NCBI GenBank assembly: GCA_002428495.1
Contig: DIWR01000011.1
Location: 24,435 to 88,434 of the forward strand
Direction of reading: 5' to 3'
DNA length: 64,000 bases
Source of the DNA: Synergistaceae bacterium UBA6101
GTDB lineage: Bacteria > Synergistota > Synergistia > Synergistales > Synergistaceae
A program made the translations under genes and the position numbers. Shown here piece by piece: positions 8,176 to 17,687 of this stretch; position 1 is the first letter of the stretch, and each line of letters begins with the position of its first letter. Under the pieces are notes generated by a model, which was not told where the DNA came from, ran no database searches, and was given only the letters and a program-made list of their open reading frames with translations.

Positions 8176-9653
8176 TCCCTGCAGCCCCCTTTCTTTTCAA
8201 TATCAGCAATTGGCGGAGAACCGGCTTTGTTTTCGATCACATGCGCAAGCCCCAGCAACCCCGCGTCTCCGAATCGCGGCCCCATAAGCTGAACGTTCGT
8301 TGGAAGGCCTTCTTCTGTAAAACCGACGTTAAGGCTTATGCTGGGCAAACCTGCCAGGTTTGCTATCGAAGAAAAGGCGTCTCCCAGGTATATGCGTACT
8401 GGATCTTCCTCCACGAGTCCCTTTTTATAAGGCAGGGCAGGGGATATGGGACATATCAGCGCGTCAACGCCCTTGAAAAGTTCGGCATACTCGTCAGCAA
8501 TCATCTGCCTGACTTTTGTGGCAGGAACGTAGTAATTTTCGTAGTAGCCCCTTGTAAGGATACATGTACCTATCAGTATCCTCTTGCGGACTTCTTTTCC
8601 AAAACCCTGGTTTCTGCTCCTTTTGTACATTTCAACGAGGCTTCTTCCATCTGCATGGTGCCCATAGCGCATGCCGTCGAAACAGGCCAGTTTGGAGCTG
8701 GCATCGCCAAGCGCGACCATGTAGTAGCAGGCAACAGCGTGTTTCATCGTTATCGGGAGTTCAGCCTCGACTATCTCCGCTCCTGCGGATCTGCAGTAGC
8801 CGGCAGCTTTCTCAATGGCTTCTATAAGCGGTCTGTCCATACTTTCTGCGTCGTAACCGGTCAGGACCGCAATTTTCTTTCCTTTTATCCCTTCGGCAGC
8901 CGCCTGAGAGAAAGAGGGCCTTTCGTATGCGTCGCATGTAGTATCATTTGGATCCGGACCGGCAAGAACATCCATAGCTGCAGCCATGTCGCCCGTATTT
9001 CTTGTTATTGGACCTACCTGATCCAGAGATGAAGCGTATGCTACAATGCCATATCTGCTGATCTGACCGTAAGAGGGTTTCATCCCCTGCACACCGCAGA
9101 AAGCTGAAGGCTGCCGGACCGAGCCTCCTGTGTCGCTGCCCAGTGCTATAGGACAGAATCCGGCGGCGACCGCAGCCGCGCTTCCACCCGAGCTGCCCCC
9201 CGGGACCCTGTTGAAATCCCTTGGGTTCAGTGTCGGTCCGAATATAGAGCTCTCTGTAGTGCTTCCCATGGCAAACTCGTCCATGTTGGTCTTTCCCATA
9301 AGGACAGCTCCTGCATCTTTCATCCTTTTTACAGCTGTGGCATCATAATCCGGGATCCAGTCGGAAAGCATTTTGCTGCAGCATGTGGTCCTGATGCCAT
9401 CTGTGCAGAAATTGTCCTTTACCAGAAAGGGAACTCCTGCCAGCGGACCCGGATCTTTTCCTTCCGCAACCGCCTTGTCTGTCTCTTTTGCATCTCTATG
9501 AGCGCTTTCCTCTGAAAGGGTCACCACTGAGTTGATCTGTCCGTCAAAAATTTTTATGCGCTCCAGATGGGCGGATAACACCTCAGATGCTGTCCAGCTT
9601 CCTTTTTTTACGCCTTCTGCGATCTCGAGGGCGGATAGTTTATGGAATTCCAT
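8172..9653 (-). CDS. gatA: Aspartyl/glutamyl-tRNA amidotransferase subunit A (amidase)
   Basis: This 493-aa member of the amidase-signature family has the catalytic Ser-cisSer-Lys triad at the expected places: Lys79 in GVPFLVKD, Ser154 in GGSSGGS and Ser178 in GSDTGGSVRQP. It releases ammonia from glutamine and channels it to GatB. The start follows GGAGG by 7 bp. It sits 3 bp after gatC and overlaps gatB, so the three subunits are made together. Confidence 0.95.
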   Translation of the reverse strand: MEFHKLSALEIAEGVKKGSWTASEVLSAHLERIKIFDGQINSVVTLSEESAHRDAKETDKAVAEGKDPGPLAGVPFLVKDNFCTDGIRTTCCSKMLSDWIPDYDATAVKRMKDAGAVLMGKTNMDEFAMGSTTESSIFGPTLNPRDFNRVPGGSSGGSAAAVAAGFCPIALGSDTGGSVRQPSAFCGVQGMKPSYGQISRYGIVAYASSLDQVGPITRNTGDMAAAMDVLAGPDPNDTTCDAYERPSFSQAAAEGIKGKKIAVLTGYDAESMDRPLIEAIEKAAGYCRSAGAEIVEAELPITMKHAVACYYMVALGDASSKLACFDGMRYGHHADGRSLVEMYKRSRNQGFGKEVRKRILIGTCILTRGYYENYYVPATKVRQMIADEYAELFKGVDALICPISPALPYKKGLVEEDPVRIYLGDAFSSIANLAGLPSISLNVGFTEEGLPTNVQLMGPRFGDAGLLGLAHVIENKAGSPPIADIEKKGGCRE

Positions 9654-9655
9654 CT

Positions 9656-9985
9656 CTATTCCTCCCCTTCCATTTCCACATCGTCCCTTGCTATGATCCT
9701 GGGAACGTGGAAGAAGTCTCCGTCTCTGACGGGAGCCTGATCAAGGAATCGATCCCTTCCCTCCCAGACAACTGCTCTGTCCTGTCTTCTCGCAGGAGCT
9801 TTCATGACATCCCACTCGAAGGGGCTGACGTTTGAGCTGTCAAGTTCCTGCATGTCATCGCACATCCTAAGGACCGCGTTGACCCTGTCTAGGACCTCCG
9901 CGTACTCTTTCTCAGGAAGGCCTATACAGGAAAAGCCCAGGACCTCTCTCAGTCTTTCCTCATCCATTTCCATCTTCTTTATCAT
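9656..9985 (-). CDS. gatC: Aspartyl/glutamyl-tRNA amidotransferase subunit C
   Basis: This small acidic protein of 109 aa wraps between GatA and GatB and stabilises the complex. The ATG at 9985 is chosen because TTTGGAGGG lies 8 bp before it; an in-frame TTG five codons upstream would overlap that ribosome site. The C-terminal part, with VRDGDFFHVPRI, is the conserved GatC tail. It is the first gat gene after ligA, 33 bp away. Confidence 0.9.
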   Translation of the reverse strand: MIKKMEMDEERLREVLGFSCIGLPEKEYAEVLDRVNAVLRMCDDMQELDSSNVSPFEWDVMKAPARRQDRAVVWEGRDRFLDQAPVRDGDFFHVPRIIARDDVEMEGEE

Positions 9986-10018
9986 TCCTGATCCCTCCAA
10001 ACTTCGGGGAGCACTGTA

Positions 10019-12043
10019 CTACTGTGCTTCGCTCAGTTTTTTGATAAAATCCTCTTCTTCAAGTACCTCTATTCCCAGTGAGCGGGCCTTTAAAAGCTTG
10101 CTGCCGGGCTTCTCGCCTGTCACAACGAAATCTGTCTTTCTGCTTACGCTGTCTGATGTCTCTCCGCCAAGGGCCTTTATTTTTTCAGATGCCTCAGGTC
10201 TTGTCATCGTGGAAAGTTCCCCGGTAAGGACAAACTTGAGACCGCTCCAGGGAAGATCGTCACGGGGATTGGCAGGGCTCTCTATGACCATGTTGACCCC
10301 GGCCTCTTTGAGCCTTTTTATCACACTTGCATTATGGGGCTCCAGGAAAAAGACTCTGAGAGATTCTGCTATCACAGGCCCTATGCCTTCCATCGACTCA
10401 AGTTCATCGGTCCTGTTTACTGCAGTTTCAGACAACAGTTCAAGGGAACGGAATTTCTCTGCGAGATCGTTGGCTGTCCTCTCACCGACATTCCTTATTC
10501 CAAGAGCGTTTATAAGGGCTCCGAGTGGCCGCTTCTTTGACTTTTCTATCGCTTCTGTAATATTGCGGGCTGATTTTTCTCCCATTCTCTCAAGCGGGAT
10601 GAGATCTTCTGTTTGGATAGTATACAGATCCGCAAAATCAGATACTATGCCTTTTTCAACGAGCAGGGCGACGATCTTTTCTCCGAGGCCCCGTATGTCC
10701 ATTGCCGCTCTTGAGGCAAAGTGGGATATCCCCTCTTTTATCTGCGCAGGACAGGTACTGTTTAAGCATTTTATCGCCGATTCACCGCTGAGGCGAACTG
10801 CGCCGGAACCGCAGACAGGGCATATTTCAGGTATCCTGAACGGTACTGTCCCTTCAGGGCGCCTTTCTTTCTCTACCCTTATCACTTCCGGGATTATCTC
10901 GCCGGCTTTGTGCACGAGCACGTAGTCCCCGATACGGATATCCTTGCGGTCAATCTCGTCCTGATTGTGCAGTATCGCCCTTCTGACAACTGTTCCCGAG
11001 AGATGGACAGGTTCAAGCACTGCGGTCGGGGTAAGAGTGCCTGTACGCCCGACAGTGACTTCAATATCGATTATGCGGGTCACTTTTTCTTCAGGCGGGA
11101 ACTTGAAGGCGATCGCCCATCTGGGAGCTTTTGAGGTGGCACCGAGCATTGCCCTCAGTGCTATGTCGTTCAGCTTTACAACTACTCCGTCAGTATCTAT
11201 CGGATGTTCAAACCTTTTTTCGGTCCAAGCCTCGAGGTAGGACTCCACCTCTTCAAAACTCGAGCAGAGACGCTCTGAACCCTGTACGGGAAGTCCGAAC
11301 CGGCTGATCGTCTCCAGCATCTCTTTCTGGCTATTAATGCCATGCCTCTTTGGATCAACTATCTGATACAAATATATCTTCAATTTTCGCGCTGCAGTAA
11401 CCTTGGGATCCATCTGTCTTATACTGCCGGCAGCGGCGTTTCTGGGGTTTGCGAAAAGAGGTTCTCCTGCCTCTTCCCTGGCTGCGTTGAGCGCGGCAAA
11501 TCCCTTTTTGTCCATGCAGATCTCGCCGCGGACTTCCAGTTTTCCGCTGACTGTTTCACGGAGTATGAGAGGAAGACTCTTTATAGTCCTCAAATTGACT
11601 GTGATATCTTCTCCCACACGGCCGTCACCACGTGTCGCACCGCTTGTGAAAACCCCATCCTCGTAAATGAGGGAGACTGCCAGTCCGTCGATCTTTGGTT
11701 CACACAGCATCTGTACACTCTCCATGCCAAGCGCCTGTGCCGTCTTCACGTAGAAATAACGCAGCTCATCTTTATCAAGCGCGTTGTCCAGGCTCATCAT
11801 AGGCTCGCTGTGCTCGACTTTTACAAAGCCTTCCCTTGGGGCTCCCCCTACACGGTGTGTCGGGGAATCAGCCGTCAGGAGTTCAGGGTACTTTTCCTCT
11901 ATGGCTGCAAGTTCCCTTAAAAGCTGATCATACTCGAAATCTGTTATTTCAGGTCTGTCCTGAACATAGTAAAGCTCCGCGTGGCGTTTCAGCTCCGCGC
12001 GAAGCTCAGAGACCCTCTTTTTAAGGCTTTCGGGTACTCCCAT
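10019..12043 (-). CDS. ligA: NAD+-dependent DNA ligase
   Basis: This 674-aa protein has the full LigA layout. The adenylation domain has its lysine in CEPKIDG (Lys117), followed by an OB fold, a four-cysteine zinc finger (CPVCG ... CLNSTCP), helix-hairpin-helix repeats around 480-580 and a C-terminal BRCT domain. It seals nicks during replication and repair using NAD+. The ATG at 12043 has AAGGA 9 bp upstream; a TTG one codon earlier is possible. It lies 10 bp after lysS. Confidence 0.95.
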   Translation of the reverse strand: MGVPESLKKRVSELRAELKRHAELYYVQDRPEITDFEYDQLLRELAAIEEKYPELLTADSPTHRVGGAPREGFVKVEHSEPMMSLDNALDKDELRYFYVKTAQALGMESVQMLCEPKIDGLAVSLIYEDGVFTSGATRGDGRVGEDITVNLRTIKSLPLILRETVSGKLEVRGEICMDKKGFAALNAAREEAGEPLFANPRNAAAGSIRQMDPKVTAARKLKIYLYQIVDPKRHGINSQKEMLETISRFGLPVQGSERLCSSFEEVESYLEAWTEKRFEHPIDTDGVVVKLNDIALRAMLGATSKAPRWAIAFKFPPEEKVTRIIDIEVTVGRTGTLTPTAVLEPVHLSGTVVRRAILHNQDEIDRKDIRIGDYVLVHKAGEIIPEVIRVEKERRPEGTVPFRIPEICPVCGSGAVRLSGESAIKCLNSTCPAQIKEGISHFASRAAMDIRGLGEKIVALLVEKGIVSDFADLYTIQTEDLIPLERMGEKSARNITEAIEKSKKRPLGALINALGIRNVGERTANDLAEKFRSLELLSETAVNRTDELESMEGIGPVIAESLRVFFLEPHNASVIKRLKEAGVNMVIESPANPRDDLPWSGLKFVLTGELSTMTRPEASEKIKALGGETSDSVSRKTDFVVTGEKPGSKLLKARSLGIEVLEEEDFIKKLSEAQ

Positions 12044-12055
12044 CAATGTTGATCC

Positions 12056-13588
12056 TTATTGGTCTTTAGGTTTCATAGTCGGGAAGATGATGACGTCCCT
12101 GATGCTCTTGGAGTTGGTCAGCAGCATCACTGTCCTGTCAATGCCGATCCCCATTCCTCCCGTAGGCGGCAGACCGTACTCAAGCGCATTGACGAAATCC
12201 TCGTCAAAAGGATGGGACTCCTCATCGCCTTCGTCTTTTTTCTTTTCCTGATCCATGAAACGCTCTCTCTGATCTATCGGGTCATTGAGTTCGCTGAAAG
12301 CGTTGGCAAACTCCCAGGCGTTTATGAAAAGTTCAAACCTGTCAGTGATATCGGGGTTTTCCCTGTTCCTCTTCGAAAGAGGTGAAATGACTGTAGGGTG
12401 TCCAAGCACGAAGGTCGGCTGGATGAGCTCCTCTTCTACATACTCCTCAAAGAATACCGGCAGTATGTCGAACCTGGTGTCTGAGGGCTTGACCTCAAGT
12501 CCGCGGATAGCTGCCTGCCTGCGGGCCTCTTCATCGGTTATCGCGCTGAAATCTATCCCTGTGTGCTCCGTCACAAGCTCTGTCATGGTCGCCCTGCGGA
12601 AGGGGGGATTCAGGTCGATCTCAGTGCCCTGGTAGTTTATGACCCGTCCTCCAAGCTCGTCTGCGCATGCTACTATTATCTCTTCAGCAAGATCCATCAT
12701 GTCTTTGTAGTTGGCATAGGGCCAGTAGACCTCAAGGGAGGTAAACTCAGGGTTGTGTTTCATGTCCATGCCCTCGTTGCGGAACTGCTGTCCGATCTCG
12801 TAGACTCTTCCGAGCATCCCCACGACCAGCCTCTTGAGATAGAGTTCAGTGGCTATCCTCAGATACATGTCTATGTCCAGAGTATTGTGATGAGTTATGA
12901 AAGGCCTTGCATTGGCCCCACCGGCTATGGTCGAGAGGATAGGTGTCTGGACCTCCAGAGTTCCGTGGTCGTCAAGGACCTTGCGGAAGGTCTGCATTAT
13001 CTTTGTCCTTTTGCGGAAGGTATCCCTTACCTCGGGGTTAGCGATCATATCAACATAACGCTGGCGGTAGCGGACTTCCATATCCTTGAGCCCGTGCCAC
13101 TTTTCGGGCATCGGCCTGAGGGCTTTGGAGAGCAGGCAGAAACTTTTTACTGCAAGTGTAAGTTCTCCGCGCTGTGTACGGAACGGAACTCCTGTAACAC
13201 CGAGGAAATCTCCTGCGTCTACCCATTTTTTGAAGAACGTGTAGTCCTTTTCACCGAGGACGTCAAACTGGAAACAGAGCTGGAGCCTTTCGTGCTCGTC
13301 TTCAAACGTGGCAAAGGCAGTCTTTCCGTGGCGTCTTACTATCATTACCCTGCCCGCAGTCTGGATCAGGTCTTCGGACCACTCTTCCTCTTTGAGGAAA
13401 TCGTAATTTTCTTTTACATATGACAATGTATGCTTAACATCCCAATGGTCCTGCTGGAATGGGTCATACCCCTCTTCCTGGCGCAGTCTCATAAGCTTAT
13501 CTTTGCGCTGACGAAATATCTCCTCTTCAGGCATGATATTCTTCTGCTGCTGTTCTTCTTTTCTTGTTTCGTCCGCCAATTGGATCAC
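12056..13588 (-). CDS. lysS: Lysyl-tRNA synthetase, class II
   Basis: This 510-aa protein has the class II motifs: an N-terminal OB anticodon-binding domain, motif 2 FRNEGMDMKHNPEFTSLE and motif 3 GMGIGIDRTVML. It charges tRNA-Lys in the cytosol. The start is uncertain. The longest frame uses a GTG very close to GAGGA; a TTG three codons later or the ATG at MPEEEIF would give better ribosome spacing. It lies 10 bp upstream of ligA and 62 bp after dus. Confidence 0.93.
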   Translation of the reverse strand: MIQLADETRKEEQQQKNIMPEEEIFRQRKDKLMRLRQEEGYDPFQQDHWDVKHTLSYVKENYDFLKEEEWSEDLIQTAGRVMIVRRHGKTAFATFEDEHERLQLCFQFDVLGEKDYTFFKKWVDAGDFLGVTGVPFRTQRGELTLAVKSFCLLSKALRPMPEKWHGLKDMEVRYRQRYVDMIANPEVRDTFRKRTKIMQTFRKVLDDHGTLEVQTPILSTIAGGANARPFITHHNTLDIDMYLRIATELYLKRLVVGMLGRVYEIGQQFRNEGMDMKHNPEFTSLEVYWPYANYKDMMDLAEEIIVACADELGGRVINYQGTEIDLNPPFRRATMTELVTEHTGIDFSAITDEEARRQAAIRGLEVKPSDTRFDILPVFFEEYVEEELIQPTFVLGHPTVISPLSKRNRENPDITDRFELFINAWEFANAFSELNDPIDQRERFMDQEKKKDEGDEESHPFDEDFVNALEYGLPPTGGMGIGIDRTVMLLTNSKSIRDVIIFPTMKPKDQ

Positions 13589-13650
13589 TTCCTCTGTTGT
13601 ATTGTTTTTCCTTTATTAAATCTTTCTATGAGATTATCCGGGAGATATCA

Positions 13651-14733
13651 CTATCCGCCAATAACTCCCCTTGGAAAATTTTCCTGTGTAAACTCAAGCT
13701 CCGGCAGATCCCTGACCTCCTGCCATCTGAGCAGGAGATCTTCCATTTCCTGCCACGTCCCGGCAAGGGCCCCCCGTCTTCTCATCTGCGCCGCTCCGGA
13801 GAAACCTTTGAAGAGGGAGGAGAGCATCCTTCTTGAGATCATCATGGCCAGGGATTGCCCCTCGGTATTATAAATGCTGCGTCCAAGTTCGAGAAGAAGC
13901 TCAGACTGGAAATCCGGAGCCGGATAACAATATTTTTCAGGAACGTCGGCTCCCAGCGCCCTCAGCGTTTTAGGGATGATAAAAACGTCTTTTAGTATAC
14001 CCCTTCCGGCAAGGACGGCGGCACAGCCCCTTCTTAAATAATCCAGAAGATCTTCCGGCTCATAGCAGTCCCCGCTTCCGCCTGTCATTCCCGGAAAATG
14101 GCGCGCCACATCTTCAACAGCCTCACGCGATGCTTTGCCTTCGTATCTTTGTGAAGAAGTCCTGCCGTGAACAAAAATAAAATCCGCACCGGAATCAAAG
14201 AGCAGATCACAATACTCTGATGTCGTCATAGGGCTTCCGGGAGGCATTATCCTTATCTTTGCCCAGGTCGGGAGCCCGGTTTTTTTCATTGCTTTAATTA
14301 TTTCTGCTGAGATTTCGGGATGTTCCATCAGCTTTGAACCGCTGCCCTTTTTTGTGACTTTAGGCATGGGACAGGCCATGTTTATCTGTAAAGCTTCAAA
14401 TTTCCTGATATTCAAAGCAGCCTCTGCGCCTCTTGCAATATCTTCGGCGTTTGAACCGAAGATCTGCAGGACAACAGGCCGCTCCTCGTCTGAACCATAG
14501 AGCAGCTCCTTTGTCTTGCGCCCCTTATGGCAAAGTCCAAGCGCGCTGACCATTTCTGTGTGCACCAGCCCTGCACCCAGACTTCGATAGAACTTCCTGA
14601 CCGAAGCAAAAGTTATGCCCGCAAGCGGTGCGAGCCAGATCGGGTTCTCTGTTTCTACTCCGCCTATCTTTAAAGGGTACCCCGGGACACGAGGTGAGAA
14701 CGTCTCTTTTTTATTCAAATCTGTTTCTCTCAT
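13651..14733 (-). CDS. dus: tRNA-dihydrouridine synthase
   Basis: This 360-aa FMN-dependent TIM-barrel enzyme reduces uridines in the tRNA D-loop with NAD(P)H. The N-terminal signature is PIWLAPLAGIT. The catalytic cysteine is Cys121 in INMACPMPKV, and FMN/tRNA residues lie in FVHGRTSSQRYEG. It overlaps the end of coaX by 23 bp. It is DusB-like in context, but the Dus subtype cannot be fixed by eye. Confidence 0.88.
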   Translation of the reverse strand: MRETDLNKKETFSPRVPGYPLKIGGVETENPIWLAPLAGITFASVRKFYRSLGAGLVHTEMVSALGLCHKGRKTKELLYGSDEERPVVLQIFGSNAEDIARGAEAALNIRKFEALQINMACPMPKVTKKGSGSKLMEHPEISAEIIKAMKKTGLPTWAKIRIMPPGSPMTTSEYCDLLFDSGADFIFVHGRTSSQRYEGKASREAVEDVARHFPGMTGGSGDCYEPEDLLDYLRRGCAAVLAGRGILKDVFIIPKTLRALGADVPEKYCYPAPDFQSELLLELGRSIYNTEGQSLAMMISRRMLSSLFKGFSGAAQMRRRGALAGTWQEMEDLLLRWQEVRDLPELEFTQENFPRGVIGG

Positions 14734-15478
14734 AAATTATCCTGAGGCCCTCTATCGTCAGCCATGGGTCGACCTCTTTTACTATATCGGAGTGCCGGGC
14801 AAGTATGGAAGCATGTCCCCCTGTAGCCACGACGCGGCAGGGACCTCCCAGCTCTTTGAAAACTCCTTTGAGCAGTGCTTCGACCAGTCCGACTGTTCCG
14901 TAAACTATCCCTGACTTTATAGCTTCTGTTGTGTCTCCTCCGATGTAATGTCCGGGTGCCTCGAGTGATATCTGAGGAAGCTTGGCTGTGCGGGAGAAAA
15001 GGGATTCCATGCCAAGCTCCATCCCAGGTGCTATGGTCCCTCCGATATATGCCCCGTCGGCCGAGATCACATCAAGCGTTATTGCTGTGCCCAGGTCTAC
15101 GATAACAAGGGGGGCTCCGTACTTTTCAACACCGGCGACTGCGTTCAGAAGCCTGTCAGCTCCAAGTCCGGCAGGGTTTTTCATCCTGACTTTCACACCT
15201 GTGTCAAGGTCCTGGCTCACTTTAAGACAGGAGACCCCAACGTAATTCTTTATCCCCTTCATGAACATCTCATCAAGCGAGGGCACGACGCTTGCATATA
15301 CGGAAGCACGGATCATATCTTTCGAGATCCCGGAGGCGCTGAGGAGCCCCAGGATCATGAAGCCTACCTCATCCGCCGTCTGTTTCCTTGAGGTCAGCCT
15401 CCAGTGGTCTGTCAGCTTTTTACCTTCGAATATCCCCATAACAGTATTTGTATTTCCAACATCGAGCACGAGAAGCAT
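14711..15478 (-). CDS. coaX: Type III pantothenate kinase
   Basis: This 255-aa protein belongs to the ASKHA fold family, with DVGNTN (6-11) at the phosphate-binding loop, GADRLLNAVAG in the middle and DLGTAITLD as the second phosphate motif. It catalyses the first step of coenzyme A synthesis; type III enzymes are not feedback-inhibited by CoA. A GGAGG site lies 9 bp before the ATG. It shares 23 bp with dus downstream. Confidence 0.93.
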   Translation of the reverse strand: MLLVLDVGNTNTVMGIFEGKKLTDHWRLTSRKQTADEVGFMILGLLSASGISKDMIRASVYASVVPSLDEMFMKGIKNYVGVSCLKVSQDLDTGVKVRMKNPAGLGADRLLNAVAGVEKYGAPLVIVDLGTAITLDVISADGAYIGGTIAPGMELGMESLFSRTAKLPQISLEAPGHYIGGDTTEAIKSGIVYGTVGLVEALLKGVFKELGGPCRVVATGGHASILARHSDIVKEVDPWLTIEGLRIIYERNRFE

Positions 15479-15538
15479 ATATCATTCCTCCGCCAGAGAA
15501 ATTGTTATTGAGCAAAGATTCCCCCTATTTTACAACAA

Positions 15539-16969
15539 TCAGGCAAATAAGAGGACCAGAAGGGAAAACATAAGAGCTGCGCCGGGAATCCTCTTTAAAG
15601 ATATCCCTGAAGCATAAGCTGCTGCTGCAAAGAAAAGGATCACAGCAAAGGCCTTAAGGGGAAAGGTTGAGACCACGTTCCATTGCATCATTTCAACAAG
15701 CTTTTCTGAGAGAATGTCCCAGCTCTCAAGCAGATACTCGCACATATCGGCTATCTCCAGGCTGAACGGCAGGCCGAAGAAGGCGGGAAGCGAACAGAAT
15801 AACACTATAGGGAAAATAATTGCAAAAAGCGGTATCGCTGCAATATTTAAAACGAGCCCTGCCACAGGTACTTTTCCAAATGCCAAGGCTATCAAAGGAG
15901 CAGTGACGAACCAAACTGCTGCTGAGCCTATTAAGATCCCGGCCTTATTCTCCTTGATGATACCCGCGACAGCACAAATGGTAAGAGCGGCCAGCATCGA
16001 AAGTCTCCATCCGATATCATGGAATGCCCACGGATTCCAAAACAGCATTATTATGCCTGCCGCGCTGACACTGTTAAAAGGACTGGAAGGCTTACCAAGA
16101 AAGAGACCCAAAAGATATATCTGCAGCATTATCCCCGCTCTGACACCGCCGGCCGGAAATCCCGCCAGTGCAATATAAAACCATACAACCAACGATATGA
16201 GAACGACCTTTAGCCTTCTCCTTTTGAGGATAAGCCCTGCAAATGCAGCCAGTATGCCAACATGGAAGCCTGAAACTGCAAGAAGATGGACTGTACCTGC
16301 TTCCCTGTGCCTCTCTGCAAGTTTTTTATCCCTTATTCCAAGAGTAAGGGCAAGCATGTAGCCTGACATAAGCTCGGGGAGGTCTTCACGAATTTTTTTC
16401 TCCAGAAAATTACGCCATCGGTATATCCCGGCAGGGGGTGATGTTACTGTAAGGTCAAGAAGTATGATCTTTTTTACTGCTCCTTTTGACCTCCAGTAAA
16501 GGTATTCATCAAATCCATCTTTTTTATCCGCCCTTTTGAAATCAAAAACGGCAGCTCTCAAGCTTACTCCGGAACCCTCGGCAGGAGCAACGGAAGGGTG
16601 GGAGTAGGCAACCATCTTTCCATGATCAGTGGATATCAGAAGCGCTCTTCGACGGCCCCATTGCCTGTTTTGCAATACCCTGCCTTCAGATCGTATCGTT
16701 GAAGGGACCTGTGGATCAAAACCGACCCTGTAATTAAGCAAGAGGGATGCAGCGAATGTCAGCAGGATGACAAGTGCGAAAGATGTGTTCCACCCGCTGA
16801 CAGGACAGAGAGTCCCGGTCAAAACCCATGAGGATGCTGCAAGAACTGAAATAACAGCTGATATAAGCGGGGGATATCCGATATAAGAGACATAGAGTGA
16901 AAAGCAGATACCTAGGAGGGTAACGAAGGCCGGGGCGTATGAGAGCGGGCCGTTTCTCCTATTGCTCAA
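15539..16969 (-). CDS. comEC: ComEC/Rec2-family DNA-uptake channel, without a metallo-beta-lactamase domain
   Basis: This 476-aa polytopic membrane protein has two N-terminal helices, an OB-like periplasmic stretch (about 90-180) and the competence core with LLAVSGFHVGILAAF (229-243), followed by about seven helices. ComEC proteins are usually 700-800 aa with a C-terminal metallo-beta-lactamase domain that may degrade the non-transforming strand. Here the protein stops after the membrane core and coaX follows 60 bp on, so that domain is missing from this locus. The TTG start overlaps the comEA stop by 11 bp. It probably transports single-stranded DNA across the inner membrane. Confidence 0.85.
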   Translation of the reverse strand: MSNRRNGPLSYAPAFVTLLGICFSLYVSYIGYPPLISAVISVLAASSWVLTGTLCPVSGWNTSFALVILLTFAASLLLNYRVGFDPQVPSTIRSEGRVLQNRQWGRRRALLISTDHGKMVAYSHPSVAPAEGSGVSLRAAVFDFKRADKKDGFDEYLYWRSKGAVKKIILLDLTVTSPPAGIYRWRNFLEKKIREDLPELMSGYMLALTLGIRDKKLAERHREAGTVHLLAVSGFHVGILAAFAGLILKRRRLKVVLISLVVWFYIALAGFPAGGVRAGIMLQIYLLGLFLGKPSSPFNSVSAAGIIMLFWNPWAFHDIGWRLSMLAALTICAVAGIIKENKAGILIGSAAVWFVTAPLIALAFGKVPVAGLVLNIAAIPLFAIIFPIVLFCSLPAFFGLPFSLEIADMCEYLLESWDILSEKLVEMMQWNVVSTFPLKAFAVILFFAAAAYASGISLKRIPGAALMFSLLVLLFA

Positions 16970-17672
16970 CTGTCACTAAATTCTTTACTGCGTCATATTT
17001 GGCGGGTCCTATGCCTTTGACTAGAAGGAGGTCTTCTGCCCTTTTGTATGCCCCGTTTTTCTCTCTGTGATCTATTATTGACCGGGCGGTTTTGGGGCCC
17101 ACTCCCGGGAGTTTTTCCAAATCTTCCTGCGTTGCTGTGTTGATATTTATGAAAACTTCAGATGCCTTTGGACCTTTGCTGCCGGCGTTGGAAGTCGGCT
17201 GGACAGGTCCGGCCGGTGCCTGCTGCTGGGTCGCAGTTTCTCCCTTAGAGGGAAATTTGACATGTGCGCCGTCCTGAAGCATGGCAGCCAGATTGACGGC
17301 TTCCTGATCCGCGTCAGCAGTGAAACCGCCTGCTGCCTCGAGGGCATTGTAGATCCTGGACCCTGTCGGTATCCTGTAAACACCGGGCTTTTTGACGGAA
17401 CCGGTTATGTAAACGACCCACTCCTCTTTTTCGGCCTCGGGATTAACGGGAACTACAGAAACTGCCTGAGAGGAAGATACAGCTGCCGGGGCTGACGTCG
17501 AAACATCGATCGTGTCTTCCATTACCGGCATCATATCTACTGTCTTTTTACCTGCTGTGTCCTCTCCAAAGCGGCCTTTGAAAGAATGGAGGAGTATTGC
17601 TGCAGAAACAAAGCATACCAATCCCAGGATCAACAATAAATAGTTACGTCGGTTTCCGCCCTCTCCAAACAT
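16959..17672 (-). CDS. comEA: ComEA-like DNA-binding competence protein (SLBB + helix-hairpin-helix)
   Basis: This 237-aa protein has one N-terminal membrane anchor (YLLLILGLVCFVSAAILL), a low-complexity linker, an SLBB domain (VYITGSVKKPGVYRIPTGS) and two helix-hairpin-helix motifs at the C-terminus (LEKLPGVGPKTARSI and LLLVKGIGPAKYDAV). ComEA binds incoming double-stranded DNA outside the inner membrane and passes it to ComEC, which is encoded next and overlaps by 11 bp. The ribosome site AGGGG is 7 bp from the ATG. Confidence 0.92.
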   Translation of the reverse strand: MFGEGGNRRNYLLLILGLVCFVSAAILLHSFKGRFGEDTAGKKTVDMMPVMEDTIDVSTSAPAAVSSSQAVSVVPVNPEAEKEEWVVYITGSVKKPGVYRIPTGSRIYNALEAAGGFTADADQEAVNLAAMLQDGAHVKFPSKGETATQQQAPAGPVQPTSNAGSKGPKASEVFININTATQEDLEKLPGVGPKTARSIIDHREKNGAYKRAEDLLLVKGIGPAKYDAVKNLVTVEQ

Positions 17673-17687
17673 CAGAAGACCCCTTTT

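Noticed and set aside
12563..13423. 286-codon plus-strand ORF
   Set aside because: Shadow of lysS on the opposite strand.
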